Below, in pieces: positions 12,030 through 24,740 of a DNA stretch of 64,000 bases (its first letter is position 1; each line of letters opens with the position of its first letter). Origin of the DNA: Rhizomys pruinosus (taxonomy: Eukaryota > Chordata > Mammalia > Rodentia > Spalacidae); the NCBI GenBank assembly GCA_009823505.1, contig VZQC01000601.1, forward strand, positions 52,236-116,235, written 5' to 3'. A program made the position numbers and the translations under genes. The notes beneath the pieces were generated by a model, which worked only from the letters and a program-made list of their open reading frames with translations, did not search any database and was not told the DNA's origin.

Positions 12030-12241
12030 GGGGCGAGGCTGAGCTCAGTCGGTGGAGTGCTAGCATGCATGGAGCCCGGGGCTCGGTCCCCAGCATAAAC
12101 GGGCAAGGCGGTGCCCATCCGTGATCCCCAGCACTCAGGAGGCTGAGAGCAGGAGGATCAGGAGCTCAAGGCCATCCTTGGCTACATGATGAATTCCAGG
12201 CTATCTTAGGCTACATGGGACCCTGTCTCAAAAAAGAAAAA
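12030..12241 (+). mobile_element. B4 SINE (ID-B1 dimer)
   Basis: ID-like head 'ggctgagctcagtcggtgga' with 'cggggctcggtccccagcat', then a B1-like right half ending 'ctacatgggaccctgtctca' and an A-tail. This head-to-tail order is the B4 structure. Confidence 0.85.
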
Positions 12242-12682
12242 ATGGAGGTGAGAAAGGAAAACGGCCAGCATGTCGGGCAGCCGGCACATCCCACATTACA
12301 GCTTGAAGATGGTCTGAGCCCAGAGGTCGGCTCTGCTGGAGAACTTTCTCAAGATTCAGCAGCTCCTGGGGTGGAACAGAGACTCCCCTTAGGTCTGTGA
12401 GACCCCGGAGCTCCTCCATGAACAGGATGGAACAAGCCCGAACTAGTCCACAGGGGACCATAGCCCTTACTCAGGGACCCATTTTGGGATCCTTCTCTCT
12501 CCCTTCAGCTACTGCTGGCTTCTGAGCTCAGATATTGAGTAGTATATCATGAGATGCAGAGGACTGTGAGGTCACCAGCAGAGAACTGCTTCTGACCCAA
12601 CTCCTGGGAGATCCGGGCAAAGGCAGGGTCTTTGCTTGATGGCTACATAACTCTGAATGTGCTGTTTAATTGGTTTTTCTTT

Positions 12683-12911
12683 TTAAAAATATTTTATTTA
12701 TTATTTTTTTATTTTATGTGTGTGAGTGTATTGCCTGCATTATTTAAGTGCATCTGTGTTGTGCAATGCCCATAGAGATCAGTAGAGGACATCACATCCC
12801 CTGGAACTGGAGTTAGGATAATTGTTAGCTTCCATGTGGGTGCTGGGAATTGAACCCAGGTCCTCTGCAAGAGCAGCCAGTACTCTTTACCACTGGCTGT
12901 CTTTCCAGCCC
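12683..12911 (-). mobile_element. B2 SINE, reverse
   Basis: Runs from an A/T-rich tail complement through 'tgtgtgagtgtattgcctgc', 'cccctggaactggagttagg', 'gggaattgaacccaggtcct' and ends 'tctttccagccc'. Confidence 0.93.
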
Positions 12912-13198
12912 TGTTTATTCAGTTTTACCAATCATCTGGTTCATTCTTTTTCCTTGCCAATTTTCCAAAGCAATTGCTTCAGTACTGATTAATTTTTATT
13001 AATAGAAAGGTGACAGGAGAACCTCTACTAATTTAAACAATATTTCTGAATGTGTCGTTATGGGGATTGTCTTGGGGTACAAATTTAAAGTCCCTTTTTT
13101 CTGTGCTTGTTCTTAGTTTGCTGACACGACTATCTAACAAATCTATTATATAGTATATATACTTTATATATTATATTATATAGATAGTAGATATCTAT

Positions 13199-13412
13199 GG
13201 AATGAAGAGAGGATGGCTCAGTGGTTAAGGAGCCTGGCTCCTCTTGCAGAGGACTCAGGTTCCGTTCCCAGCACCTACAGGATAGTTACCAACCATCTGG
13301 AACTCCAGTTCCAGGGGATCTGATGCCCTTTTCTAACCTCCATGGATGTTGCAGAACATAGTTGCACTTACATACATTCAGGCAACACACTCACATACAT
13401 AAAATAAAAATT
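13199..13412 (+). mobile_element. B2 SINE, L1 target
   Basis: B2 head 'ggatggctcagtggttaagg' through 'ctccagttccaggggatctg' to the tail 'acacactcacatacataaaa'. The L1 at 13434 inserted just behind its tail. Confidence 0.92.
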
Positions 13413-14027
13413 TTTTAAAAGATAAGGAAGTAGATCTGAGATCTCCTGAGGCCAGCGGAAGGTACCAGGGCATGGGTGAAGAGCCCCCCCCCGCCCAGTG
13501 AAGAGGCCATTTAGCTCACATTGGAAAACAGCAAGGATAGAGAGACCCATATGCCCAGGATCCGCGAAGAAGATAAGAGAGACAACACCTGGAAAGGGGC
13601 AGGATAATCCTGCCACCAAGGCTTACCAAACCTTATGGACAAAGACTCCTGCAGTGGGATCTCTCCTGGGTTGCCCCAGGACACAGACATCAGAGACACA
13701 AATTGGGAACATATTTAAAGAACTACACAATCATAAAGAACAAATTAAAGAACTAAGAAAAAGAATGAGGAACTCAAGGAAAGACTTAGAAAAGAGAAGA
13801 ATGACAAGCTCCTGAAGGAAGTAGAAACCACTGAAAAGATCCCATGCTGAAAAAGATAGAGGAAACCAACCCAGTGAACCAAAGAGCTACAAGAAGGATT
13901 GAGAAAGCTCCAAAAAGAAGTAGAAACAATACTAAAGAAATCAGAGAGGAAATGAAAAAAGGAAAAACCCACTCATCCAAGCGAGGACAAGGAATGGAAA
14001 AAGCCTAGAGCAGAATGGAGAAAGCAG

Positions 14028-14067
<40 letters not shown>

Positions 14068-14623
14068 AGGAAAGAAAAATAAAAAATTTAAAAATACACA
14101 AAAGTGGAACAACCAGGAGCTGTAGGACACTTGTGAAAAGATCAAACCTCCGCATAGGAATGGGAAGGGAGAAGAATCCCGAAGAAATGGTATTGATCAG
14201 ATCTTCCAAGAATAATAATGAAATGAAAATTCCCCAAACTAAAAAAAAAGACAAACCAATGCCAATACAGAAGCACATAGAACTCCAACTAGACAAGATC
14301 AGAAAAAGAAATTCTCCACGCCACATCATAGTTTAAAATGCTAGACACCCAAAACAAGACAAAATCCTTAAAGCCACAAGAGAAAAACAACAAGTGACCT
14401 AAAAGGGGACATCTATCAGAATTACAAACGACTTCTCAACTGCAAACTACAAAAGCAAGAAGAAACCTGGAGCAAGCATTCCCAGTGTTAAGGCAATAGA
14501 TGCCAACTCAGGTTACTATATGCAGCAAAAATGTCAATTATAGTTGAAGGAGAAAAAACGAAAAACCTCCATGACTAAAAACTTGAAAGGAGACCAAAAA
14601 AAAAAAAAAAAAAAAAAAAGCAA

Positions 14624-14789
14624 GCCTGCATGTGGCGCAGCCTTTAATCCTAGCACTTGGGAGGCAGTGGCAGGCGGATCTTTGTGAGTTCAAGGCCAGC
14701 CTGTCTACAGAGTGAGTTCCAGGACAGCAGGGGCTACAGGGAGACCCGTCTCAAAAAGACCAAAAAAATAAATAAATAAATAAATAAAC
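14624..14789 (+). mobile_element. B1 SINE nested in L1
   Basis: B1 body with 'gcacttgggaggcagtggca' and 'gttccaggacagcaggggct', ending in an (AAAT)n tail, placed behind a 25-bp A-run in the L1 body. Confidence 0.88.
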
Positions 14790-15231
14790 AATTGAAAGAA
14801 TAATGTCTGGGAAGACCCAACCCTTCAGAGATACTTGAAGCAATTCAAAGAACAGAAGAAAGGAGCAAACCAACCCCAGGCACCTAGAAAGAGAAATCAA
14901 TAAAAGCATAACTTCAGAAGTAGAAACCGGAAACCAAACCAGAAATGGATAATAAGGCAAAAGGAAGCAACACAACCTATCGTCATAACCTTACATATTA
15001 ATGGACTAAATTCCCCAATCAAATCAGGAAACAGAACATCCTCGATATGCTGTCTACAAGAAACCCATTTTACCTTCAAGGACAGGCACCACCTTAAAGT
15101 GAAAGGATGGGAAAATATTCCAAGCAAATGGTACCAAAAAAGAAAGCAGGTGTTGCTTATTTTAATATCGGACAAAATTAGACTTCAAAAGTAAAAGAAA
15201 TCAGAAGAGGCAAAGAAGGCATTACATTTTT

Positions 15232-15406
15232 TTTTATTTTTATTTTATTTATTTTTTTTTGTCTTTTCGGACAGCGGTCTCCCTGTAGCCCCAGCTGTCC
15301 TGGAACTCACTCTGTAGACCAGGCTGGCCTTGAACTCACACAAGATCTCCTGCCTCTGCCTCCAAGTGCTAGGTTTTAAAGGCGTGCGCCACCACGCCCG
15401 GCCGGC
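15232..15406 (-). mobile_element. B1 SINE nested in L1 ORF2, reverse
   Basis: Reverse B1 ending in 'caccacgcccggccggcc'. Target duplication: cattacattttt on the left (about 15220) and attacattttt on the right (15408-15418). Confidence 0.9.
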
Positions 15407-18400
15407 CATTACATTTTTATCAAAGGAATAATCCACCAAGAAGATTTCACAATATGAATATATATGCCCCAAATTCTGGTGCACCAAACTTTATAAGACA
15501 ATTTCTCCAGGACCACAAGTCACACACTAAACCCCAGTACACTCATAGTAGGGATTTCAATACCCACACTGAGTCCTTTGGATAGGTCAAACAGGTCAAC
15601 GAACTAAACAGAGAGACATCTGAACTGAATGATATGATACACCAAATGGAACCTCATAGACCTCTACTGAATATTCCATCCTACATACCTGAGAATACAC
15701 TTTCTACTCAGCACCCCACGGAACATTCTTCAAAATTGACCACATACTGGGACACAGAAGAAACCTCTACAAAAAAAAAGATTGAAATAATTTAACGCAT
15801 TCTATCAGACCACAGTGCAATAAAGCTCAACATCAACACCAGGACAAGCCCTCCTGCCTACAAGAACACATGGAGACTAAACACACACTCTTGAATATGA
15901 ATGGGGTCAAGGAAGAGATTAAAGTAGGAAATAAAAGCATTCTGGAACTGAATTGACCATGACAATACACACAACAAAACCTATGGAATACCTTAAAAGC
16001 AGTCCTACAGAGGGAAGTTTCATAGCCTGGGATCCTACATTAGAAAACACAGAAAGAGCACAAGTGATGATCTAACACTACCGCTAAAAGCACTTGAGAG
16101 GCAACAACAGCTGAACCTTAAAGCAACACGACAGGAAGAAATAACAAAAATCGAGAGCAGAAATCAATGAAATGAAACAAAAAGAAACAATACAAAAAAT
16201 CAATGAAGCCAAAAGTTGGTTCTTTGAAAGACTAAAACAAGATACAGATCTCTAGCCCAGTTAACCAAAAGAAAAGAAGGAACAACTCCACTACAATCCG
16301 TGATAAAAAGGGAAATATCACAATAGACAAGGAAAAGATCCAGAAAATATATGAGAATATTACAAGAACCTATATTCTACCAAGTTTGAAAAAACTAGAA
16401 GAAATGGTATGATATCTTGAAATCCTGGGAATCACCAAAGCTCAGTCAAGAAGAGATCAGCAGCTTAAACAGACCTATAACATATGAAGAAATAGAGGAT
16501 GTAGTAAGAAGCCTCCCAGCCTAAAAAAAGCCCAGGCCCGAGACGGTTTCACGGCAGAATTCTATACAAACATTTCAAAAAGGACCTACACCCATTATTA
16601 CTGAAACGTTTAGAAGTATACAATCAGAGGGAATTTCCCAAATTCCTCTATGAAGCCAGACATCACTCTATTATAAAAACCAGGCAAAGATCCAACTAAA
16701 AAGGAGAATTATAACCACTCTCCCTACTGAACACAGATGCCAAAATTCTAAACAGGGGATACTGGCAAATCGCATAACAGACTCACATCAAGAAGATCAT
16801 CCATCATGACCAAGTGGATTCATACCAGAGATGCAGGATGGTTCAAACATACTACAATCAATAAACATCATCAACACCATAAACGGAATCAAAGCACAAA
16901 AAACCACACCATCATTCAATTGATGCTGAAAAAGCCTTTGACCAAAATCCAGCATCCCTTCATGCTTAAAGTCCTAGAGGAATTGGATTGGAGGGATTAT
17001 TCCTCATGTAATCAAAGCCATATTACAGGAAACCCACAGCCATATCATCCTAATGGGGAAATGACAGAAAATTCCTTTTAAAGTAGGAACTCGACAAGGC
17101 TGCCCCCTGTCACCATTCCTCTTCAATATAGTGCTTGAAACACTTGCTAGAGCAATAAGGCAAGAAAAGGAAATTAAAGGATCACTAATTGGAAAAGAGG
17201 CATCAAGCTATCCCTATTTGCTGCTGATATGATTTTTTACTTAAGGGATGCTAAAAACTCCACCAGAAAACTCCTAGAAACGATTAACAGCTTCAGCAAA
17301 GGGCAGGATACAAAATAACCTTAAAAAAATCAATGGCCTTTCTTTACACAAGAACAGGCAACTGGAGAAAGAATTCAAAGAGACCTTCCCACTCACAATA
17401 GCCTCAAAAACAAAAAGTACCTAGGACAACATAACCAAAGACACCAAAGATCTCTATAAAACAAATTTATAAACATTAAGAAAAGAAATTGAGAGACATC
17501 AGAAGATGGAAAACCTCCATTTTCATGGATTGGGAAATTAAACATTGTAAAAATGTCCACTTTACCAAAACTCTTTTAGATTACGCAATTCCATCAAAAT
17601 CCCCAAGAGTTTCTTCACAGGCTTGGAAACAAAGTTCTTAAATTCATTTGGAAAAAACAAAAGACCCAAATAGCCCAAAACAACCTCGATGAAAAGCTAC
17701 CACAGGGGGGATCGCTATACCAGACTTCAAACTATTACTACAGGGCCATAGTCATTAAAAAACAGGCCGGTACTGGCACAAAAACAGACCTGTTGACCAT
17801 GGAACAAAACGAAGATCCAAATTGAGCACATACAATTCCAGCCATCTTATATTTGACAGGGGCCAAGAGCCACAATGGAGAAAAGACAGCATCTTCAGCA
17901 AGTGGTGTTGGCAAAAAACTGGATCACCACTTGTAGAAGAATGAAATTAAACCCCTACCTCTCACCCTGTACAAAGTGAATTCCAGATGGATTAAAAGAC
18001 CTCAATGTGAAACCCCAAACTCTGAAGGTGATAGAAGAAAAAGTTGGCAGCAGACCACAAGACATAGCGAAGGAAAAGACTTCCTAACATCGAGAGCAGC
18101 TCCGCAAGAATTAAGGTCGACAATTGACAAATGGGACCTCATTAAACTCAAAAGCTTTCTGAACATCAAAAGAACACAATCAAGGAAGTGAAGAGAAATC
18201 CCACAGAGTGGGGAGGAAACCTTCCATGCAGATACATCTGACCAAAGCATTGATTTCCAGAATATATAAACTACTCAAAAAACAAAGAAGAAAAACAAAT
18301 GACCCACTCAATAGATGGGAGCAAAGAGCTGAACAGAGGCTTCACACACTGAGGAATTAGAGATGTCTGAGAAACACCTTAAAGAAGTGTTCAACATCAC

Positions 18401-19025
18401 TAACTCATTAAGGAAATGCAAATCAAAACCACTTTAAGATTCATCTTACTCCAGCATAGACTGGCTAGGATCAAGAAAACCAATGATACCACAGTGCTGG
18501 AGAGGTTGTGGGGGAAAGGGGAACATCATCCACTGCTGGGGGGAATGTAAACTCATACAGCCATTATGGAAAGCAGTATGGAGAACCCTTGGAAGACGGG
18601 ATGAACTTGCTACCTGACCCAGCCATACCACTCCTGGGCATGTACCCTCAAGACTCACCCCACCACAGAGATACATGCACGGGCCCATGTTTATTGCAGG
18701 TCTCTTCACAATAGCAAGGATGGTGGAACCAACCCAAATGCCCCCTGAAATGATGAGTGGATAGAGAAAATGTGGTACATCTACCCATGGAGTTCTATGC
18801 AGCAGGAAAGAAAGATGACATCATGACGCTTTGCAGGAAAATGGCTGAGGCTAGAGGACATCATGCTACGTGAAATAAGCCAGTCCCAGAATAAAAAAAC
18901 AAACAACGAATGGTATCCCTCATCTGTGGATGCTAGTGCCAATTATCTAGTTGTAAGTATTTCTTGTGTAGGGCCTCCTGAGCTTTTGTCCAAAGCAGTT
19001 GGGCATAATGCATATTGGAAATAAC

Positions 19026-19064
19026 AACAACAACGACAACAACAACAACAACAACAACAACAGA
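19026..19064. repeat. (AAC)n microsatellite in L1 3' region
   Basis: About thirteen AAC-type triplets with one G interruption. Confidence 0.9.
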
Positions 19065-19361
19065 AAGGACTGCATCAAGGAACTGACTTCTGCTCAAAAC
19101 AGTCAACTTCCTCATAGAGAATATTGAGAAAGACTGAGAAGGAGATGAAAAGCATGTTTGGCAGAATGCATGAGCTCTGGCGGGGTGGGGGAATGGGCGG
19201 GAACATGGATCTAGATTTATTAAAAAAATAAAAATAAATTTATGTGAAAAAAAAAAAGATAAGGAAGTAGGTAGAAGCTATAAACCACATTCAGTATGTT
19301 GTTTACCTGACAATGGTGATAGGCTTCTGTTACTGATTTACAATGCCATATCTCTGTCATT

Positions 19362-19411
19362 TACTTATTATTATTATTAATATTATTATTATTATTATTA
19401 GTAGTAGTAGT
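19362..19411. repeat. (TTA)n / (GTA)n microsatellite
   Basis: Tandem TTA triplets grade into GTA triplets immediately before a reverse B1, so this is probably the diverged tail of that B1. Confidence 0.9.
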
Positions 19412-19551
19412 ATTTGAGACAGGGCCTCCCTGTAGACCTGGTTGGCCTAGGACTTGCTAATTAGACCAGATTAACATTGAACTCATAGGTATCTGTCTGA
19501 TTCTTCCTCCAGAGTGCTGGGATTAAAGATGTGTGCCACCACATCTAGCTT
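19412..19551 (-). mobile_element. B1 SINE, reverse, old
   Basis: 'tttgagacagggcctccctg' to 'tgtgccaccacatctagct'. Many substitutions relative to other B1 in the window. Confidence 0.85.
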
Positions 19552-19565
19552 ATCACATAAAAAAA

Positions 19566-19715
19566 TTTTTTTTTGGTCTTTTTGACATAGGGTCTCCCTA
19601 TAGTCCCAGCTGTTCTGGAACTCGCTATGTAGACCAGGCTGGTCTTGAACTTATAGAGATATGCCTGCTTTTGCCTCCCAAGTGCTGGGATTAAAAGCCT
19701 TTACCGCCATGCCTG
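19566..19715 (-). mobile_element. B1 SINE, reverse
   Basis: T-run, 'atagggtctccctatagtcc' and an end in 'taccgccatgcctg'. gcttatcaca flanks it at 19548-19557 and 19716-19725. Confidence 0.88.
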
Positions 19716-20272
19716 GCTTATCACACACTTATGTTTGCCTTCTACTTCCACTTATAAAAAAGGTTCCATGTAGAGTGGTCCAAACTGTCTCACCCACTGC
19801 CTCAGATCCTGCACTCTCTGAGCCTCCAGACTCATCACTGCCTGCAGGCTTTTGTCTGTACTCAGAGATGTCTGGGCAGTGACAAGACTGTCTGATCACA
19901 CACTTCTCGGACTGGGCTTTGTTGCTAAGGGACACATGGTTATAAATGGAAGTAGGGAGCTGCTGACAGCATCATACTGACATGAAGGGCTTGTGGCTTC
20001 TCCCCTAGTGAAGTCTGTCTACAAACTGACAGCCAAGCCATGGCAGGCTCAGGGGCAGGAGCCACCCCAGTCCTGGCCAGCAGCCTCACTGGATAGATCA
20101 GTGAGTGAACTGAAGCCTCCTAGCCTCCTGCAGATTCAACCACTACAGGTACTGACTGATTGAGAGCAGAGCTCCAGTCTTGCCTGTCTGAGACGACAGG
20201 GACAGAAATGTCTAGAGTTTGGAGCACAAAAGAGGAAGAGGTGCCCAGGTGTAGCCTGTGAGTTCCAGACTT

Positions 20273-20334
<62 letters not shown>
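20273..20334. repeat. (GT)n(GA)n compound microsatellite
   Basis: About 20 bp of GT followed by about 42 bp of GA, next to a reverse B2. Confidence 0.95.
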
Positions 20335-20337
<3 letters not shown>

Positions 20338-20342
20338 TTTAG

Positions 20343-20559
20343 TTAAAAAATTATTTATTTTCTTTGTCTAAGTGTTATGCCTGCATGTGTGTAAGTGCAC
20401 CTGTGTCGTGGCGTGCCCTCAGAAGCCAGAGGAGGGTTTTGGATCCTCTGGACCTGGAATAATGGACAGTTGTTAGCTGCCATGGGGTTGCTGGGAATTG
20501 AACCCGAGTCTTGTGCAAGAACAGCCAGTGCTCTTAACCACTAAGCCATCTCTCCAACT
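20343..20559 (-). mobile_element. B2 SINE, reverse
   Basis: 'gtgtaagtgcacctgtgtcg', 'gggaattgaacccgagtctt' and 'aagccatctctccaact' mark a full reverse B2. Confidence 0.92.
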
Positions 20560-20573
20560 TCAAGGCCCTTTTG

Positions 20574-20818
20574 TTTTTTTTAAATGATTTAAAAATTTTT
20601 TTTATTTATTATTTTTTATGTGTATGAATGTACTGTCTGCATGTAGGTCTGTGCATCTGTGTTGTGCAATGCCCCGGAGGTCAGAAGAGGGCGTTGTATT
20701 CCCCTGGAGCTGGAGTTAAAGACGGTTCTCAGCTGCCGTGTGGGTGCTGGGGATCGAACCCAGGTCCTCTGCAAGAGCAGTTGGTGCTCTTAACCACTGA
20801 GCCATCTCTCCAGCCCCC
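20574..20818 (-). mobile_element. B2 SINE, reverse, with 13-bp target duplication
   Basis: Full B2 ending 'tgagccatctctccagcccc'. tcaaggccctttt flanks it at 20560-20572 and 20819-20831. Confidence 0.94.
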
Positions 20819-21854
20819 TCAAGGCCCTTTTTAATAAAAAGGTGGATAGTATCCTGGGAAACGACACCTCAGGTTGACTTCTGGCCTCTACATGTGCAGG
20901 CTCACATACATACACCCATGCATATACAAACATGCACACACATATGCACCAAAGACAGAAAACAGGAACGGCCCTGTCATTTCAGCTGGACTTGTGGGAA
21001 GAACTTGTGTCCTGAATGTGAAGCTGTTGACTGTGAAGCCGGCTTTACGCCAGGCTGGGAACGAACTGGACAGTGCCAGTCCTTGGAGTCACAGCCCGTG
21101 TCTGTTCTGGCTGTCCTACAGCCCTACACCTTAGAACAATTTAGGCTTTCAGCAGTGTTTCAGGTCAGAGGTTAAAATCTAGAGGTGAAAAACGAGTGCT
21201 TCCCATTTATAGTACATTACAGCATTTCCACAAAATGACCCCCTTGGAAGCCGTTTTGTAGCGGTGAGTCACTTGGCTCCTTCCTCTCCATCTCCACGCC
21301 TGTGGTGTGGCCTGAGTCTCCTTTGGATGGCTCTGACTTAGGGGATCAAGCTTGAGGCCCTTGCCCGCCACGTGGGTTCTGCTGTACTGTGCCTAGGAAC
21401 ACTAGTGCACTAGTGGCACTCAGGGACTTCCTGCACAGGCCAGCGGTGGTGTTGGTACCGCCCCCCCCTCCCCCGTCACTGCACACGTGGTCCTGTGGGC
21501 CCAGGAAGCTTCCTCTACTTCTTCCTTTCTTGGAGTCACATCTGCATTTCCTTGGGACAGTAGCAAAATGGTCTTGTACTGTTCAGCCTGTGTGTTTCAA
21601 TCCCTGTGCAGTGGTCCTGCGGCTGAAGGGATACTGGAAAGAACCCAGTTCCCAGCAACCTCCCAGAAGTCAAAGCAACACGGATGACTACAATAAAGGA
21701 AAAGGAGAAGGTGGAATGTCTGAAGCCCAGGGTGTGCTGGCGCTGGCAGCAAGTCTGAGGGCATGGCTTCTCAGAGTCATTGAGATCCAACCCCCAGGGT
21801 CACCAGGATGCTGGCCTCAGTGCTATGGACTGGTTCTCTGAGGAATCTACCGGA

Positions 21855-22268
21855 AATGGTTTGAATGAGAAGTTCCCCACAGGGATATTCTGTCCCCCAG
21901 TGGGTGGCACTGTTTTGGGAGATCTTAGAAGATGTGGCCATGCTGGAGGAAGCAAGTCACTGGGGGCCGGCTTAGAGAGTTCTTAAGCCTTGCAGTCTCC
22001 AGTCAAACTCTGCTTCCTGTGCCTGGGTGAAGATGTGAGCCTCTGCTTTCTGCTCTCCTCCCCTGAGAGGAAGAGCTGCATTTTACATCGGCAGTAGCTC
22101 TCAGGGTGTGGCGCCAACAGGTCCCTGCTGTGGAACGAGCAAGAAGAAGCACCTTGTATGGTTGTGTATCCTGCCACCATGCCCCCTGCCACCATGCCCC
22201 TGCCATGACAGACTCTGATTCCCTGGGAACTGTAAGCTCAAACAAACTCTTCCTTTTATAAGTTCTGT
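21855..22268 (+). mobile_element. MaLR LTR (ORR1/MT-like) carrying a foreign 102-bp block
   Basis: LTR landmarks: 'tggtttgaatgagaagttcc', 'tagaagatgtggccatgctg', 'gacagactctgattccctgg' and 'aaacaaactcttccttttat'. The LTR is interrupted at 22067-22168 by sequence that also occurs at 22695-22795 and is absent from the other LTRs of this subfamily in the window. Confidence 0.8.
22067..22168 (+). repeat. Local duplication, copy A (inside LTR)
   Basis: From 'gaggaagagctgcattttac' to 'ggttgtgt'. Matches 22695-22795 in direct orientation with about ten substitutions over 101 bp. Confidence 0.9.
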
Positions 22269-22694
22269 GACTAGAACTTCATGATTGTGGAGAGATGGAG
22301 TGTTGCAGATTGAGAGTCAAAGTGACCTTGGGCTGTCTTCAGAGCCTTAGTAGCCATTTATTACCAGCTCTGTGCATGACTTAACAACTGTTAGGATGGA
22401 GTGTTTTCAGAATGTGTTGGTAAACTTCGCCTACCACTAGCTCCACCAACCCTCAAGCTATGTCATCAGATAGCATCTGAGGATTACAGTAGACCTCTGC
22501 TGTAACCCAACCCATTTGATGTTCCTGCCAATCCTTCTGGTAAATGCACTGATCTCTGGCTTCTTTGTTATCTATCAGCATTTATGTAACCTCTTCCACA
22601 GTGGAAAACGTCATTCAGGGGTAACTTGAATCTATGTTCCCAGGTCATGGTCATTCATATTTGGCTCAGAATAAACTCTTTCTTGTTCCCACTG

Positions 22695-22795
22695 GAGGAA
22701 GAGCTGCATTTTACATCAGCAGTAGCTCTCAGGGTGTGGAGCCAACTGGTTCCTGCTATGGAATGAACAAGGAGAAGCAGCTTGTGTGGCTGTGT
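22695..22795 (+). repeat. Local duplication, copy B (likely source)
   Basis: Partner of 22067-22168, 628 bp downstream. It sits in sequence with no LTR similarity, so it is the more likely donor. Confidence 0.85.
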
Positions 22796-23355
22796 GCCTT
22801 GGAGGATGCTCACCAATGCATAGGCCTTTGCAGCCTAGCCCCAGAGTCCCCGAGGAGTCCGTGGTGTGATCTTAAAATACAAGATAGTGAGGGTCTGATG
22901 GAAGCCCAGGAATCTGCAGTTTCAACAAGCACGTCTGACAATTCTGCATGCTCCAGGGAGCTCCAAACTGTACTTGGTAAAGTCACGGTAAGCAGAGATA
23001 GATCATGCTAGATCTGAGCTGGTCCCCACTGTCCTGGAGAGCCAAGGTCCCTGGGCTGTGAATGCAGGAGGAGGGAGGCTCAGGTTTCAGTCTAAGCACT
23101 CTCAAGTCTCCCCTAGTCACGTGGCTCCAGCATTGAGGAGACAAGTGGATGTGAGTGCCTAGTCAGGAAGGGATTATCAGGGAGGTTCTTCTGGCATTGT
23201 GTCTCAATAGCAGAGAGACCCGAACCAGAGGGAGCTCAACATTCAAGGTTGTTAACAGGAGTGATGGCATGGGGGGTAGGGGTGGTTCATGTAAAAAACA
23301 TTTTGGGAGAGAGTTGATTAAATAAATCTAGCCCTGTTTCTTTACTAAGGAAATT

Positions 23356-23500
23356 CTGGGGGCTTAGATGTTAAGAGCACTCACTGCACATACAGGGGAC
23401 CTGAGTTTAGTTCCCAGCACCCACACTGGGCAGCTCACTACAGTCTGTAATTCTAGCTTCAGGGGATCAGATGGCCTCTTCTGCCCCCCCCCACAAATTA
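23356..23500 (+). mobile_element. B2 SINE, old and truncated
   Basis: 'tagatgttaagagcactcac', 'gagtttagttcccagcaccc' and 'gtaattctagcttcagggga' follow the B2 body. The 3' tail is lost. Confidence 0.75.
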
Positions 23501-24200
23501 GTTAATTAAAAAAAGAAATCCTGAAATGTTTTAATATGCTGATGCACTGATGCACTCTGGGAATGTTGATCATAATGGCAACTTCCTCAAGTTGCCTGTG
23601 AGGATTAAATGCTCTGTCTATGCAGACGACTCAGGATAAGCAGCTAGTGATTATTTTTGGTATTATAATCCATGTGAGGAGATGTAGCCAGGGTCACCGA
23701 CCAAACCGAGTTGATATGGTGGCTTCCCCCCGTCCCTTAATCTGAACTCTTGAGTCCTATATAGGACACTTTGTTATTGTCAGAACAGTAAACAACTTAT
23801 CAGACACCAAGCCTCTAGGACCATTAGTAACAAGGACCACCGGTGTTTGTTGCGTGCTTTCTCTCTTCACGGGCACTGGGCTAAGCCTCGATGCACCTAA
23901 CGTCACTGGGGAGTTTCCTCAGCTCCCAGTCCAAGGACGGAATTTCATCTCAATAGAAACACCTTGGAAGCTGCTACTGTCCTTCCTCCTCGCTGTGTGC
24001 ATTAGTGTATTAGAGGATTCTAGGTAGATAGAGGGATTTGGGCTGAGGAGGTTAAGAAATATTCACGTGGAGGAACTGAGATTCAAACTCTAAGCAGGCC
24101 TCAAAGGAAGTTCCAGCTGTGTACCCTCCCAGAAGCCGTGACTGCTACCTCAGGCAGGAGAGCCCTCTCGGGGCCTGCTTTCTGGGCAGACCACACTCAC

Positions 24201-24318
24201 CATTTTTTTCAACTGGCACATTGCAGCGAGGACAAGGCTTAGTGGTTTTCTTGATGGTTTCCTTGGAGGCCTCTTCCCAACGAGCTTGCTCAGCGGCTCT
24301 TTCATCCACTCTGTAGAC
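24201..24318 (-). CDS. PRKN: PRKN exon 11: REP linker and start of RING2
   Basis: The exon is 118 bp, identical to the human length, with acceptor ctatcaacccag and donor gtgagt. It encodes [20 protein letters not shown] and on to [11 protein letters not shown], residues 390-428 in human numbering. The segment contains the REP helix with Trp403, which masks the E2-binding face of RING1 in autoinhibited parkin, and the first two RING2 zinc ligands, Cys418 and Cys421. The boundary with exon 10 is phase 0 and that with exon 12 is phase 1, as in other mammals. Val at position 390 instead of the usual Ala is the only visible oddity. The seven-A run before the donor encodes the Glu-Lys-Asn end. The frame is intact. 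Confidence 0.97.
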
Positions 24319-24740
24319 CTGGGTTGATAGAGATAAAAGAAGTTTAAATGTGGGACTTTATTATCGAGATTGAAGTACAGGTTTCTTGAAATGCTGGTAC
24401 AGAAACTTCTCGTAGATGGAAGTGCCTTCAGGCAAGAAGCTTAAATATTAACGTGTTGATAAGCACTGGATAGCCATGGGACATGTGTGGGTACTGTGTT
24501 TTTGGCACATGGCATATGCTTACAAGCTAAGAAAAGACTGCTCAGTTTTATGGCATTGAGTCCTCTCTTCTGTTTTTTTTTTTTAATGTAACTGTAATAA
24601 GTAACATTTAGCAAGTGGGTGATCAAAACCTTTGTGTGCCTCTCCTTAGACTGTCATTGTCTATTTCTCAAGGTCAGGAGGTGATCAGTGGCCTGACACT
24701 GGTAAGTATGGAGAGACTGCCAGGCTTAACAGTCTTCCAG

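Larger units (their letters stand above)
13434..19257 (+). mobile_element. L1 LINE, 5.8 kb, degenerate, with target-site duplication
   Basis: gataaggaagtag occurs at 13421-13433 and 19258-19270, just outside the element. The order is a short 5' region, a broken ORF1-like part (about 13500-14560) with an A-run at 14028-14065, an ORF2 endonuclease part (about 14970-15180), reverse transcriptase remnants (about 16550-17300) and a 3' end with an AAC-rich patch and poly(A). Translation fragments include 'ETHF' and 'DAEKAF'-like motifs, but stops and frameshifts are frequent, so it cannot be active. Two B1 elements are nested inside. It lies antisense to PRKN. Confidence 0.9.

Noticed and set aside
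13498..13815. Intact L1 ORF1
   Set aside because: The frame ends after about 105 codons and the rest of ORF1 and ORF2 is broken by stops, indels and two nested B1 elements.
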